A DNA stretch of 64,000 nt from the NCBI RefSeq assembly GCF_010093535.1, contig NW_022985186.1:62001-126000 (forward strand), in the 5' to 3' direction. The notes below the pieces were generated by a model, which did no database searches, was not told the DNA's origin, and worked only from the letters and a program-made list of their open reading frames with translations. Both the position numbers and the translations under genes were made by a program. The DNA comes from Lindgomyces ingoldianus (lineage: Eukaryota > Ascomycota > Dothideomycetes > Pleosporales > Lindgomycetaceae). This document shows, piece after piece, positions 49,701 through 59,925 of this stretch. Numbering within the stretch: position 1 is the stretch's first letter; each line of letters opens with the position of its first letter.

Positions 49701-51720
49701 AGCACATAAAAAATATCTTAGCATAAGATTTAAAAAGAAGATATTAGATTAACCTATATTTTAGAATGTTAAGAAGACAGTAGGTAGAAGTAAATTATTA
49801 GACATAAAAGCGGTACCTTATAATAAGTGTTACAACTACTTTGTATAGTTAGGTTGTGTAGTAGGGTTTAAGCAACTACCTAAGCTGTACTAGCTACAAC
49901 AAGCCTTAAAAAGAAAAATAAATAGTAAGCGTTTTATTCTATATAAGTTTATTTGCTTACTAAGCTTTCTAGGCGTTCTTACTCTAGAAGAGCAAAATTA
50001 GACTATAAGTTATTACAGTAATACTTACTAGCAATCTTATATACTAGATTTAATTAAGTGTAATTTCTAGTTAATCTACTTTAGAACTCTATTACAAGAG
50101 ATGAGTAAGCTTTTATAGAATTAATAGACAAGCAAAAGCTTAAATTTAAGTTAGAACTTAATTAACACTTTAAAATTTTAAATCTTTGTGTAAAATAAAA
50201 ATAATATAAGTAAAATATTAGCTGTTAAGAATACTACTCTACTAATATAGCAAAGAGAATAAAGCTATAACGTACCTAACAGGTTGGCCGGCCACACGGG
50301 TTGGCCGGCCACTTTTACTAAGCCCCTACTAAACTCTACCTATCTACATAATGCCTTAACAATAACACTAGATTAAATCTTCTAAAGAACGTTAGATATA
50401 GCTTACTCTTTAGGCTTTTAAATAAGACTTAAAACTCTTTTTACAACACGCTGCAGCTATCTATAATGTCTTTTACACAACACTAAGTAATTAACGCGCT
50501 AGACAGCCTTTATAAGCAGAATGCTAGCTTAAATTAAGGAATCTAACTAAGCTTAAAAAGAAGGTAGTTGTTAAGTACATACTTAAGCTTATTACACGCA
50601 GATTTCCCTTTAGGCTCACAGCTGTAGCTAATATAGCTAATTCCTTGCCTACAGAGTGTAATCTAGGCTAGGTTAGCTTAAACTAGACTAGTATGTAGGT
50701 TAAGCACTGCCCTAAGTTTATAATAAAGTTTAATTATAAGTATAATTATAAAAGAGCGCTTTATAAGAATCTAAAGGTTATCTAGAGCTAGTTTTGCCTA
50801 GTAGCTAACATAAAAGCTAAGTACAGTATCTAGGATAAAGACAGGTATAACTTTAATAAGTTAGGCTTTATAATAGGCTAGATATTAACTAAAGCAGTTA
50901 TTACAGCTTTAAAGAGACAAAGATAGCTAAAGGTAATATAGTAAAGTAATAAAAAGTAGATAATAGTTATCTAAGGCATTAATGTAATAAAGTAGGCTAT
51001 AAGATTATAAAGCTTTAAGTAGTAAATAAGGCTGCTACGCAACATAAATTACATAAAAAAAAGCAAATTTAGGCAAAAGAGACTTTAATAGTTAAGAATA
51101 GAGCTTATCTAACTGCTTTAAAGGAGTTTAGAGCGTGTAGTAATAGGAAGAAGCTAAAGACGCAGGTGCGCGCTAAAAGAAGTAAGCTAAGTTAAAGGTA
51201 ATATAAGTAGTGCAATTAGACTAGGCATAACTTGCATATATGTAAGCAAGTAGTAGAAGTAGACTCTAAATAATATCTTATGTTATATTACTTTATACAG
51301 GGCTAAAGTGGGCTGTTTTGCGAGAGAATAGGGTGGTTTTAGTAGGGGCTTGGCAAAAGTGGCCGGCCAACCCGTGTGGCCGGCCAACCTGTTAGGTACG
51401 TTATAACTAGTATAATAAAGCTGAACATACGCTTTACAGTCTTATAAACATTTTATGTAAATAAACAAAAAAGTAGGCTATTCTTAAGTTTTTCAACACT
51501 ATTAATAATTATAATATTAAAAGGCAGCTAAGCAGCAATAGTAAGGTAGACCTTTCTACCTATTCTACTATGCTGTATAAGTTTTTAAAACAAGCTGTTA
51601 TTGCTAGATTACTATTTTAGCTACTAAATAAACTTAAGAAAGATTAAGCTATAAAACTTTATATAAAGTTTATTTATAACCTTGTTAAGTATAGCTGTTA
51701 AGAAAAGAGTTAGTTAGGTA
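49701..51720 (+). pseudogene. Unidentified RIPed reading frame, interrupted by B2
   Basis: Reading TAG/TAA as Gln and TGA as Trp, plus-strand sequence at about 49980-50260 gives a coherent charged peptide (LDYKLLQ-YLLAILYTRF, DE-AFIELIDKQKLKFK). After B2 a hydrophobic one follows (RLFLSFSTLLIIIILKGS, LLLLDYYF). It may be a transposon or a duplicated gene; no family recognised. Confidence 0.3.
50270..51401 (+). mobile_element. Pogo family B deletion derivative B2 (1,132 bp)
   Basis: Same TIRs as B1 (ACGTACCTAAC, then two GGTTGGCCGGCCAC words 17 bp apart), TA on both sides (50268-50269, 51402-51403), same length and same internal junction, opposite orientation. HTH region at about 50450-50700, C-terminal zinc-knuckle tail at about 51195-51235; no DDE core. 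Confidence 0.92.
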
Positions 51721-52274
51721 AAAATCTAAGTAAGGCTATTAATGTTTAAGCAATGTCTAAAGAAGACTAAGACGTAATAAGCGTAGAACATAGTGCAAAT
51801 AATGCTAATAGTGCCTGTTAACAGGCAAAGAGGCTAATAGTAGAGATTAGCTTGTTGTGACCTATTTAAGAGGGCTAGAAATAAATACAGAGCTTAGAGA
51901 TTCTTTTAAGTGCTCTAATTGCATTTACTAGCTATGTTTGCTTTCTTTGTATGCGCATAGAGAGGACCTAATAATTTAAGAAAGAAGGAATTCTTAGGAA
52001 AGCATATTAGTGTTTACAAAGCTAAGAGAGATTTTGCGTAGAGTTTTCTTTACTAAGATCCTTCTTGTTTAGAGTAAATTAAAGAAGAAAAGCATTTTAA
52101 AAATCACGCTTCCTTTAAGCATAGAGTATAGCACCTAGTTAAGAGGTACTGTTAGGTAAGTTACTATTGCTATAACTTAACTAGCCTAATCTAAGTCAGC
52201 AGATAAGCTGGGCAGACTAAAGGACAACCACCACTTTAACAAGCATGTAATATAAGATTACTGCCCTATTAAGG
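51721..52274. other. AT-rich, no supported feature
   Basis: RIP-like sequence passing into the third GC-balanced island at about 52200. No frame recognised. Confidence 0.4.
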
Positions 52275-52323
52275 CTAGCAGGAGCAGTTAAGGAGAATTT
52301 ACCCCTTTAACTGCTCCCGCTAG
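52275..52323. repeat. Inverted repeat, about 18-bp stem
   Basis: CTAGCAGGAGCAGTTAA at 52275-52291 pairs with TTAACTGCTCCCGCTAG at 52307-52323 (one mismatch); loop of about 15 bases. Confidence 0.85.
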
Positions 52324-52625
52324 TACGTAGACGCACTAGAGAAGGGGTGTAAAGCCGGAGCGCGATTGGATGCGTCTCGGTATAGGGGTGTCTCCCTATG
52401 TAGGGATGGACGTTATATATAACGGTCTAGTTATGTAAATAGAAACATGTAAAGTATTAGACACTAGAGTAGTTCTAAAGGATACATTTCATGCTAAAGT
52501 AAACCGCATCGAAGCATACCAACTAAGGGTACTTTATTTTATATGAATAGAACTCGAAGTAATAGCATGTGAACTGCTCCACCCGACATTCTTCAGAGTA
52601 GTACACTGCTAATATAGACATTATT

Positions 52626-52978
52626 TTGAATAGTTTGGGCCGAAGTAAGAAGGAATTAGTTCGGCCTGGAGTGGTTTAAACTGAAGTGTTTTGGTTGGAA
52701 GTAGCCCAAACCAGAGTACTCTAGGTTGGAATAATTCAAGCTGAAGTACATTAGATTAGATTAGTTCAACCTGGAGTGGTTGAAACCCAAGTATGTTAGA
52801 TTGGAGTGGTTTAAACCGAAGTATTTTAGATTGGAGTGGCTTAAACCGAAGTATTTCAGATTAGAGTAGTTCAAACCGAAGTATCTTAGATTGGAATAGT
52901 TGAAACTGAGGTACTTTAGATTGGAATAGTTTAAGTTAAAGTAGTTCAGAATGAAATAGTTTAAATTGTAGCACTACA
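52626..52978. repeat. 30-bp minisatellite
   Basis: Six clean 30-bp units from 52791 to 52970 (GTATTTTAGATTGGAGTGGC then TTAAACCGAA) and several less regular units before them. No reading frame is preserved. Confidence 0.93.
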
Positions 52979-53223
52979 AATCTAGAGGCTTGGCTACGTC
53001 CTAAGCCTATTAGTTCCTCCCCAAATTGGAGTTGAAATTCCCATACAGCTTAGCTAACAGGGGTGGAAATAGTCCCCGGGGTTCCATATTTGACCCGACG
53101 CTGGGGTTAAAATACTACCCCCTGTTGCTGCTCATTTGTGATACTGCTTCGCGGCTTCCTATAGCGGTTGGTGGATGATCCACCACTTCATCCGTCGCTA
53201 ACACTACACAGAATGCTTCACTC
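52979..53223. other. No supported feature
   Basis: GC-balanced sequence between the minisatellite and the inverted kinase fragment. Nothing recognised. Confidence 0.4.
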
Positions 53224-53334
53224 GTATAAGATGCTATAAGACCGCCACGGTTCTAAGACCTTCGACAGCAAACGTGGCATCTATTAACGAGGAATTTGCT
53301 CAGCAAGCCGAGAATCAGCGGAACATTAACAAAG
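53224..53334 (+). repeat. Inverted copy of the 5' part of the kinase pseudogene
   Basis: About 110 bp that align, as reverse complement, with 55111-55226 (shared ACCGCCACGGTTC, TTCGACAGCAAAC and GCGGAACATTAA). The similarity stops on both sides. Confidence 0.8.
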
Positions 53335-53715
53335 CTCAAGACTGCATGGACCGCTGCAAGGACCTGGCTCTTCCAGCTCTGGTGGATGACGTTACTAAGC
53401 ATACGTTATCCCAAAAAATAACTGCTTGTCCACAATTAGGCTTAGCTAAATATAGTGCCGAAAAGGGGTTTGAAAACAGGAATCCAGGGGCCAGAAAACA
53501 GGAACCTTGTGCATCAACGTAGCTGAAGGTTGTGCGGAGGAATGCGCCAGTGTTGAAGTCCGTAGCTTCATAAACGTTTTTCACGTCGGTTGTTGATTGG
53601 ATATCAGGGGACAGGACAGCGCCCGTTCGTGCCTTCCAGCAAACATATTTCTATCTCAAAAGTCTCTTATAACATGCTTCTTGCACCAGTCTCGATTTGC
53701 GAATGTCAGCAAGAT

Positions 53716-55226
53716 CTATGTTGCCCAGATAAACCGGCACATGGATCCCCTGGATTGGACGGAGGAGTTTGTAGACGGTAGCGTCCTGTTTAAGACAATG
53801 GACAAAGTCGATAGGAGTGCACTTAGTTGCGACGGTGTATCCGTGCAGTTACAGTCGGACACGGAATAAGACGCCGCATGCTCCAGGCAGACTCACAGGC
53901 TCGCAGTTGGTATCGAGGTCGTTAGAGAGTTACTGGCGAATACAAGCCAGAACGGTAGGTCAATCGATCTTGTGGCACCTCACCCCGTAAGTTTGCACGT
54001 TGGGACACTACATGTCAAGCGGACCACCTTAAACTAATCCACGCAAACAATCCTGTGTGCAGTACTCTCCACTCTGATCTCTTTGGGTGGCATGAAGGCT
54101 AGACGAGCTGTCAGCGGTGGCTGGGTCACGATACTGATCTTGGGGTGGGAGTCTGCGTTGGCTTGGGGTATCGGGATCAGGGTCCTCGTCACTGGGGCTA
54201 TATTGATCCTGTGGCTGCCAGCAGCTTAGAGAGCTGGTTTAATCTGGTCTTGGTCGCAGCCAGACAGGAGACCTGGTTTAATCTGGTCTTGGTCGCAGCC
54301 AGACAGGAGAAATCCGAAGAAAATCGCTATGACGAGGCGGTTGGTACTCTGATGATAGTGCGTCTTCTGGAGGAATAGTATTCAGCAGGTCTTCATACAC
54401 GACTTCCCAGCTGCTCAGCTGATTGGCAGCCTGGGCCCTCCACTGCTGACCCCGCGGGGGGGTCTTCAGCGCCTGGAGATTGAATGCTAGCATCTGCCCA
54501 ACAGCTGTTAGATGCAAGCGATTCGCGATATCTGGATCTAGTGTCCATCTAGTGGTAGTCCCGACATCACCCTTTAGGACAAATAGGAAGTAGTAGACTG
54601 TCCTAGGATCATTAGGCACCTACAAGAATACAAACGCTTCGCCAGTACATACGCAACCATACTCTACCCTAATCCTAACTATATAAGAGAATGCTTGCGC
54701 AATAACCGCAGCAACTAGGCAGCAGATGCGGTCCTGCGGAGTATCAGCTTCGCCACACCATATCACCTCCTCAAGCTCCATATCTTTCAGACCCTCGCAT
54801 ATGTAACTAAGAGGTGGCTTGTAGGGGGCCTTGTATTCCATAATGAAGGCTGCAACGCGATTCTCTTAGTTCTAAGTGCTAGTGTTGTAGACGCAGAACT
54901 AATCCGCGCAGGGACAGGAGGACCGTGCCGTTTCTGAGCGCGGGGCCGCTACCGCGGGCTCTGACTGACCTGGTGGCTCCTTAGCCAGCAAGCGTGGTGA
55001 CCGTCGCTGTCAATTGCCAGACATTGACATTTGCTCCATGCTGTTCGCCAGAAGGTCTGGAGTAAGGATGTTGGCATGATTCTTGAAGCTTATGGATCCT
55101 TGCAAACCAAACTTTATTAATGTTCCGCCAATTCTCGGCTCACTAAGCAAATCCCTCGTCAATAGGTGCCCAGTTTGCTGTCGAAGCTCTTGGAACCGTG
55201 GCGGTCTTGTACCATCTTATACAGGT
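53716..55226 (-). pseudogene. Protein-kinase-like gene relic
   Basis: One long minus-strand reading with scattered stops. N-terminal part: RDLLSEPRIGGTLIKFGLQG, ILTPDLLANSMEQM, then after a TAG DQFCVYNTS-, RVAAFIMEYKAPYKPPLSYI, TPQDRICCLVAAVIAQAFSY and EYGCVCTGEAFVFL, stop (CAG to TAG, 54617-54619), VPNDPRTVYYFLFVLKGDVG, and SSEYQPPRHSDFLR. Further down: YCTQDCLRGLVKGGPLD, CPNV, then GACGVLFRVRL, HGYTVATKC (glycine-rich loop and catalytic-lysine-like region) and LRPIQGIHVPVYLGNIDL, where homology ends before the catalytic loop. I recall this arrangement from a large ascomycete family annotated as protein kinase-like; no symbol known. At least eight stops, several RIP-type, and truncation make it a pseudogene. 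Confidence 0.65.
54234..54310. repeat. 39-bp tandem duplication inside the kinase relic
   Basis: A 38-base word starting CTGGTTTAATCTGGTCTTGG occurs at 54234-54271 and again at 54273-54310, in frame (13 codons: WLRPRPD-stop-TRSPV). Confidence 0.95.
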
Positions 55227-57361
55227 GAAGCTTCTGGTTGTAGAACTTAATTCTGTATATTCCATGTGGGTAGTGCGTCCGTATGGGTGGAAAATGTATG
55301 CGTTATGACTCCGTGCCTAAGATGAATGTTATATAGGTGAGAGGACCTTGAGATAGCCTGTGATGTTCATTATTAATAGAACTATAAAAGCCTAAAAAGG
55401 CAATGCCGCAATTTCAACAGCATTTTATTCAGTGCGAAACGCTAGAACGTACTAATATGAACTCTGAATCAAGCCATTATGCCTGAAGATCGAGGACCTA
55501 CCATGCTGCTAGAGGCAGTCATTATGCGGAATTCAATCCAGCCAACAGAGCACCCGGTCCCACAACAACAAAAACAGCGGAGAGCTAGAAGATTTAATGA
55601 CAAAGGGGCGTAGCACTTTCAGTAATGCATCCAGGTGTGCTACATCGGCAACCAGAAGTGCACTTCTAAGTAACATTGCCTTCCTAGAACAAGGCATATT
55701 TACCAAGCATCTGAGTTTTTTTAGTATAATAACAAGGCCCCGCGGCACGCTGCTTTCAGGCGAAGAGTGGCGTCTCAGCATAAAGCCGCGTGTCACAGCT
55801 GAAAATATGATCGTACGACAGTGGTATCTGAGCCACACGGGCTGTGGGAATGGGGGATTCCCAGCCGCGGAGCATCCACATTGTCTATGATCCTTAAAGC
55901 CAGTGTTGCAGGTGTGGTGATGGCCCTTAGCTGCAGATGAATTGACGACGTCCTGCCATTTATGGCCTAGGACACTTGTGTAGTTCGCCATTCGGTTGCA
56001 TCAAGCCTGCTGGCGCTTAGATTAAAATGCATGACACCGGGAGTAGATGGATACGGCCGCATGAAGCTGTGTCTAAGTTAGTCACATTTTCAGTGTTCCT
56101 GGACTTCATAAGAGGTTGAGAAGGTGGCTGCAGTCGCTTCCATCCCTTTTAAGGCCAGGTGAGGCATAAAAGATAGGGTGGTGATGTACGACGAGCGAGC
56201 CTGTGCCAGCAAGGCTGATTGCTCTCTCCGCTGTCGCTACAATGTGGCAATGCTGCTACGAGACAGTGGAGAGGCAGCCCATGCCGCGTTGCATGATCCT
56301 GAAGGTTGAGGGGTCGCGCAGCGATTATGCTAGAAGTATCTGTGGCTGGCTATGGACTAGAACGCTGTCAGCTATGCCTTAATGTCCTATGCCATTGCCT
56401 CGATCGAGCGGTATCCCGTGTCTATCCCCTAGTCAAATCAGGCGCTGCCTGGATCGCCGATAGCCCGAAACCACAGGGTGGGCCTCTAAGCAGTGTGTGT
56501 GACCGCGAAAGTGCCATAGTCCGAGATATCTCGATGCCGCCAGTGCGCAGGATACCCACCACAAAGCAGGATGGGCAAGGCCTTGGATGAACTCTGTGGA
56601 AGGCATTGGCCGTGCCCGGTAAAGGCAGTAGGGAGAGGACAGGCTAGGGTGGGCCTGATGGCTAAATCCAACCACTGTGGTGAGATGTGGTAGAGAGTGA
56701 CTGAGCAAGACAGAAGGTACAATGTAGCTACTATCGACATCAGAGTTCATCTGCCTTACCTGGTAGGCGCCATCGACTAGAGGGAACAGCGTACCGCGAT
56801 GCATGACAAGGATGTTCACTACCCGGCTCTCAGCCCTAAAAAAGATATGAGAAGCGTATCACATAATTAATCCCTAGATGATTACATAATGCCATCCAAC
56901 CTGCGTCAGGTCCGCGCAGTTACAAAGTCATGCTCGCCGACTAGACATTTATGACTTTTAATTATGCCGTCGGCAGCCTCCTAACGCCCAGTTCGATTGA
57001 CGTTCCACAAAATCAGGGTAATATCTCCAAGGAGGCACCTTAGGCGGACTCTTAGGGGTAACCCTGCGCCTCTGGATGAAGTTGTAGCGTTCTGTTAGCG
57101 GTTTAGAGTGCTGACTGGTTCGCTTTAGAGACAGTAAGGCGTATTTGGGGTTCCTAAGGAGTTGAGAGGCTTAGAGGCGCCACAAAGGCTGTTCAAGTTG
57201 CCTGTTGATGATCAGCTATAAGTCACTCACTTTACAACTAGCATATTTCTAGTAGCTTTTGTATAACTAAACGTTACCTTCACAGTATACAGTTTATTCA
57301 CCGTAATCTTCCCTCTATTTTGTATTCTCGCGACTAAATTGCCAATCGCAATCCCACAGTC
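55227..57361. other. GC-balanced region without a confident gene
   Basis: Open frames at 55533-55991 (minus, 152 codons) and 56433-56819 (minus, 128 codons) overlap other frames of similar quality and show no known motif; I do not call them. 56224-56273 contains an inverted repeat (CTCTCCGCTGTC / GACAGTGGAGAG). Confidence 0.4.
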
Positions 57362-57781
57362 ATGCCCCGGATCGCGCCATATTTCGACCTCCTTGGCGAA
57401 TACGAGAAATCTAATGCTCTATATACACTCCTCGTCTATATTCCAGACCCGATTCCAAGAAGGCTTTCGCGATAGTGGCAAAGGCATTCTGAACCACTAG
57501 ACTACTCTGACTACAACCCTATTATTCACCATTGCCTCAGCGGCATCCACCCCAAATTTGCGCCACTAGATAAGAAGTCATACGTTTTAAGCCGCAAAGA
57601 CGTTATAGGAATTAAAAACACAGTTATGAAAATAAAGGCACCTGATTTCCCGCTAGAATTCCGATGTTCGCGTATCCAGAATGGGAATGGGCAGAAGTGT
57701 TGTTTTCAAGGCTGTTATATATTAGAGACGCAGAGTATCCTAAAGAAGGAGGCAAGAAGAAAATATTTAGGGCCTAGTTAG
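57362..57781 (+). pseudogene. Degenerate hypothetical ORF with one internal TAG
   Basis: From ATG at 57362: MPRIAPYFDLLGEYEKSNAL, YTLLVYIPDPIPRRLSR, a TAG, then WQRHSEPLDYSDYNPIIHH and on without a stop to 57779-57781, about 140 codons in one frame. The TAG may come from CAG. The composition is protein-like (Pro, Tyr, Asp spread evenly); Cys residues near the end (KCCFQGC). No family recognised. Confidence 0.35.
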
Positions 57782-57954
57782 AGGTGTGCGATGGACTGCG
57801 AAAGGCATTAATGGGGTGGCAATAACAAGAGTGATGCGAATAGAAGACGGTGTTTCAGGGAGAAGGGTAGGCGGCTTGTATGCATTAAAGACGCGATAGT
57901 AGATATGTTCTAGCCCTACCCATACCATTCTGAAATTATCTAGCCTTCTGAGAT

Positions 57955-58320
57955 TTAAGCTAAGTTCAGTACACTCTTATATATAGTTTGGAGTGGTGCC
58001 TGATTCGTCTCCGAGACTGCGGGGCAAATTTGGTGGGTTTTCAGGATATGGGAAGTTTGAAGGCTGTTTATGTTGGCCGCGGATGCCACAGGACCCCCAG
58101 TCTGATGGGTGCAGAAGTTCCACGGACGAAAAGCATTGATGAAGAATGTTGAAGGAAGCAGTACGGTGACATCCATCGGGCCGCTTGGCCCGAAGGTCGT
58201 CGTGTGGCAGGACATGGAGGGGTAAGAGGCTTCGCTCACCCGCTTCTGTTGGCCAGGGGGTGGCATGAACGGCAGGGTGGCGATGTACTGGTAGAGAGTG
58301 CCTTTGACCTGTCGAAGCCC
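57955..58320 (-). CDS. Possible hypothetical ORF, about 120 codons
   Basis: The open minus frame (LYQYIATLPFMPPPGQQKRV, then SCHTTTFGPSGPMDVTVLLP, TFFINAFRPWNF) could start at MPPPGQQ (58266) or upstream. Two other frames are also open here, so support is weak. No domain recognised. Confidence 0.2.
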   Translation of the reverse strand, partial: GLRQVKGTLYQYIATLPFMPPPGQQKRVSEASYPSMSCHTTTFGPSGPMDVTVLLPSTFFINAFRPWNFCTHQTGGPVASAANINSLQTSHILKTHQICPAVSETNQAPLQTIYKSVLNLA

Positions 58321-58540
58321 TCGCTGACAGCACTCCCTGCTTACCGAACAATAATCCCACTACTCTATCTACGGTGTTTAAGCTCACATTCTAGACGTCT
58401 TTGTCCTAGACATTGCATATAACTCTACTTATCAAGGCCACAATCTTAAAGGCCTATATGAGGCAAGACCGTACTGGACTCACGTAGGGTCTGTAATTGC
58501 CAACTTAGAGTGCCCATGCGCTTCACTATAATTAGACAAA

Positions 58541-58592
58541 GAGGTAGTAATACGCCACTTGGGTACGTAGTGGCGTAGTGATTATCTACCTC
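58541..58592. repeat. 52-bp imperfect palindrome
   Basis: GAGGTAG...CTACCTC outer arms (58541-58547, 58586-58592) enclose TACGCCACT...AGTGGCGTA. It could be a hairpin or a MITE relic. Confidence 0.8.
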
Positions 58593-58890
58593 GTACCTGT
58601 GCCACACACCAACGCTCTATATCTAGCATAGGTAGAATAAGGCTTCCTCGTGATCAAGCGTCAGTGTGCGGCGGCACATATAAATGTCTGAGCTTACGGA
58701 GATTGCAGTGGTGCTGGGGTTCGCTTCTGACGTCAGCGGGGTATGTCAGGGTACACCCAGCGTCAACACAGTCATGAACACTGAACATTGCTCGATTTCG
58801 CAATAACGGTTAAATCACATCGTATACGTTTGATCGACCCACCGCGAAGACTGTTGCGAATAGATCTCAAATACCATCCACGTCGACAGA

Positions 58891-59925
58891 ATGACCACTA
58901 CAACCCCGCGGGCCGAGGTCAAACTCAAGGCTCCAGGAACGTGTTACCTCTCAAACGAACCTCCCTTCTATTTCATTCTCGATAGTAGGCTCTCCGACAG
59001 TGCAGAGCGAGCGATCTTTCTTGAAGATGGCTTCGCGGGTTCTCGAGATTACCAGCCCATCAACTCAAACCGGGTCATCCAGTGTTTCGACTATGAAACT
59101 GGCGAACAAGTACAGGTCCTCCACCAAGGCAACCAGCCTGTCTTTTCCGACAGTGGCTACAGCCGATTTACGACATCCAACTGCCGTGAGCCTTACGACC
59201 TACCATTCATAACCTCCTCGCTCCGGCCAGGTAGAAAGTACATACTGCGCTTCAAGCCGACAACCTCGATCTCGCACTGGCCGGCTAGTGTAAAGGATAC
59301 TTTAAACTCTCTTACCGGGGTATATAGCAGCTCAGTTTCTACGCCAGACATTCCCGCGCTGTCCACACAAGCCATACTCTGGGAGGCTGCTGACGGCAAT
59401 GACACGATTATCTTCAAAACCCGGAGCTTACAGCCAAGCACACCAAATGTCACTGTCTCTCTATCAGCGCCATCAACATGCTCCTTATCCAAGCCTTTTA
59501 TATTCACGCTCACGTTCTCGACAGACGCTGAATATCCTATCACTGTCCTTGCAGGTCGCTCGGTCGTTAAGTCCGTGTATTCCGATATCAACATCCGAGA
59601 CTCCACTTCGCGTGTCCAAGACGCACCCAATATTATCGTTTGTCGCGACGATGATGAAGAACAAAGACAAAAATTCCTAAGACTCAAAGGGACCTTCACG
59701 GAGCACCGGGAGCTGAATATCAGTGACCCGTTCTGGGAGGAATTGAAGCCGGAGGTTGGAAAGGAGTATATTCTTAGACATTTACCAGGGACGTGGTGGT
59801 GGACAGACGAATCGATTGACGAAGTCATGACTTATCTCGGATCAAAGAGCAGTCTTGGTTTGGCATACACTGACTGCATCAAGTTTGTGAGCGCAGGTGA
59901 AGTGAGATTCAAGGTAGTAGAGTAG
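58891..59925 (+). CDS. Intact orphan ORF, 344 aa, two repeated beta-rich halves
   Basis: Uninterrupted plus-strand ORF, good codon composition, ATG in context GACAGAATGACC. No intron is needed. No signal peptide or membrane segment. The two halves look duplicated: residues about 9-50 (LKAPGTCYLSNEPPFYFILD) and about 187-230 (LSAPSTCSLSKPFIFTLTFS), each followed by a long beta-rich part and ending in GRKYILRF / GKEYILRH. This resembles an arrestin- or immunoglobulin-like beta-sandwich pair, but I recognise no named family. Other motif: PGTWWWTDE near 300. It stands alone, with degenerate sequence on both sides and no RIP damage. It could be a lineage-specific gene under selection or a recent transfer. 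Confidence 0.75.
   Translation: MTTTTPRAEVKLKAPGTCYLSNEPPFYFILDSRLSDSAERAIFLEDGFAGSRDYQPINSNRVIQCFDYETGEQVQVLHQGNQPVFSDSGYSRFTTSNCREPYDLPFITSSLRPGRKYILRFKPTTSISHWPASVKDTLNSLTGVYSSSVSTPDIPALSTQAILWEAADGNDTIIFKTRSLQPSTPNVTVSLSAPSTCSLSKPFIFTLTFSTDAEYPITVLAGRSVVKSVYSDINIRDSTSRVQDAPNIIVCRDDDEEQRQKFLRLKGTFTEHRELNISDPFWEELKPEVGKEYILRHLPGTWWWTDESIDEVMTYLGSKSSLGLAYTDCIKFVSAGEVRFKVVE

Noticed and set aside
52626..52978. CRISPR-like array
   Set aside because: 30-bp units are directly adjacent with no spacers, and the genome is fungal.
55533..55991. 152-codon minus-strand ORF
   Set aside because: An opposite-strand ORF of similar quality overlaps it, and no motif or intron pattern is recognisable.
56433..56819. 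128-codon minus-strand ORF
   Set aside because: Composition is not protein-like and other frames are also open.
59193..59828. 211-codon antisense ORF
   Set aside because: Lies opposite the 344-residue ORF, which has better start context and a duplicated domain pattern.
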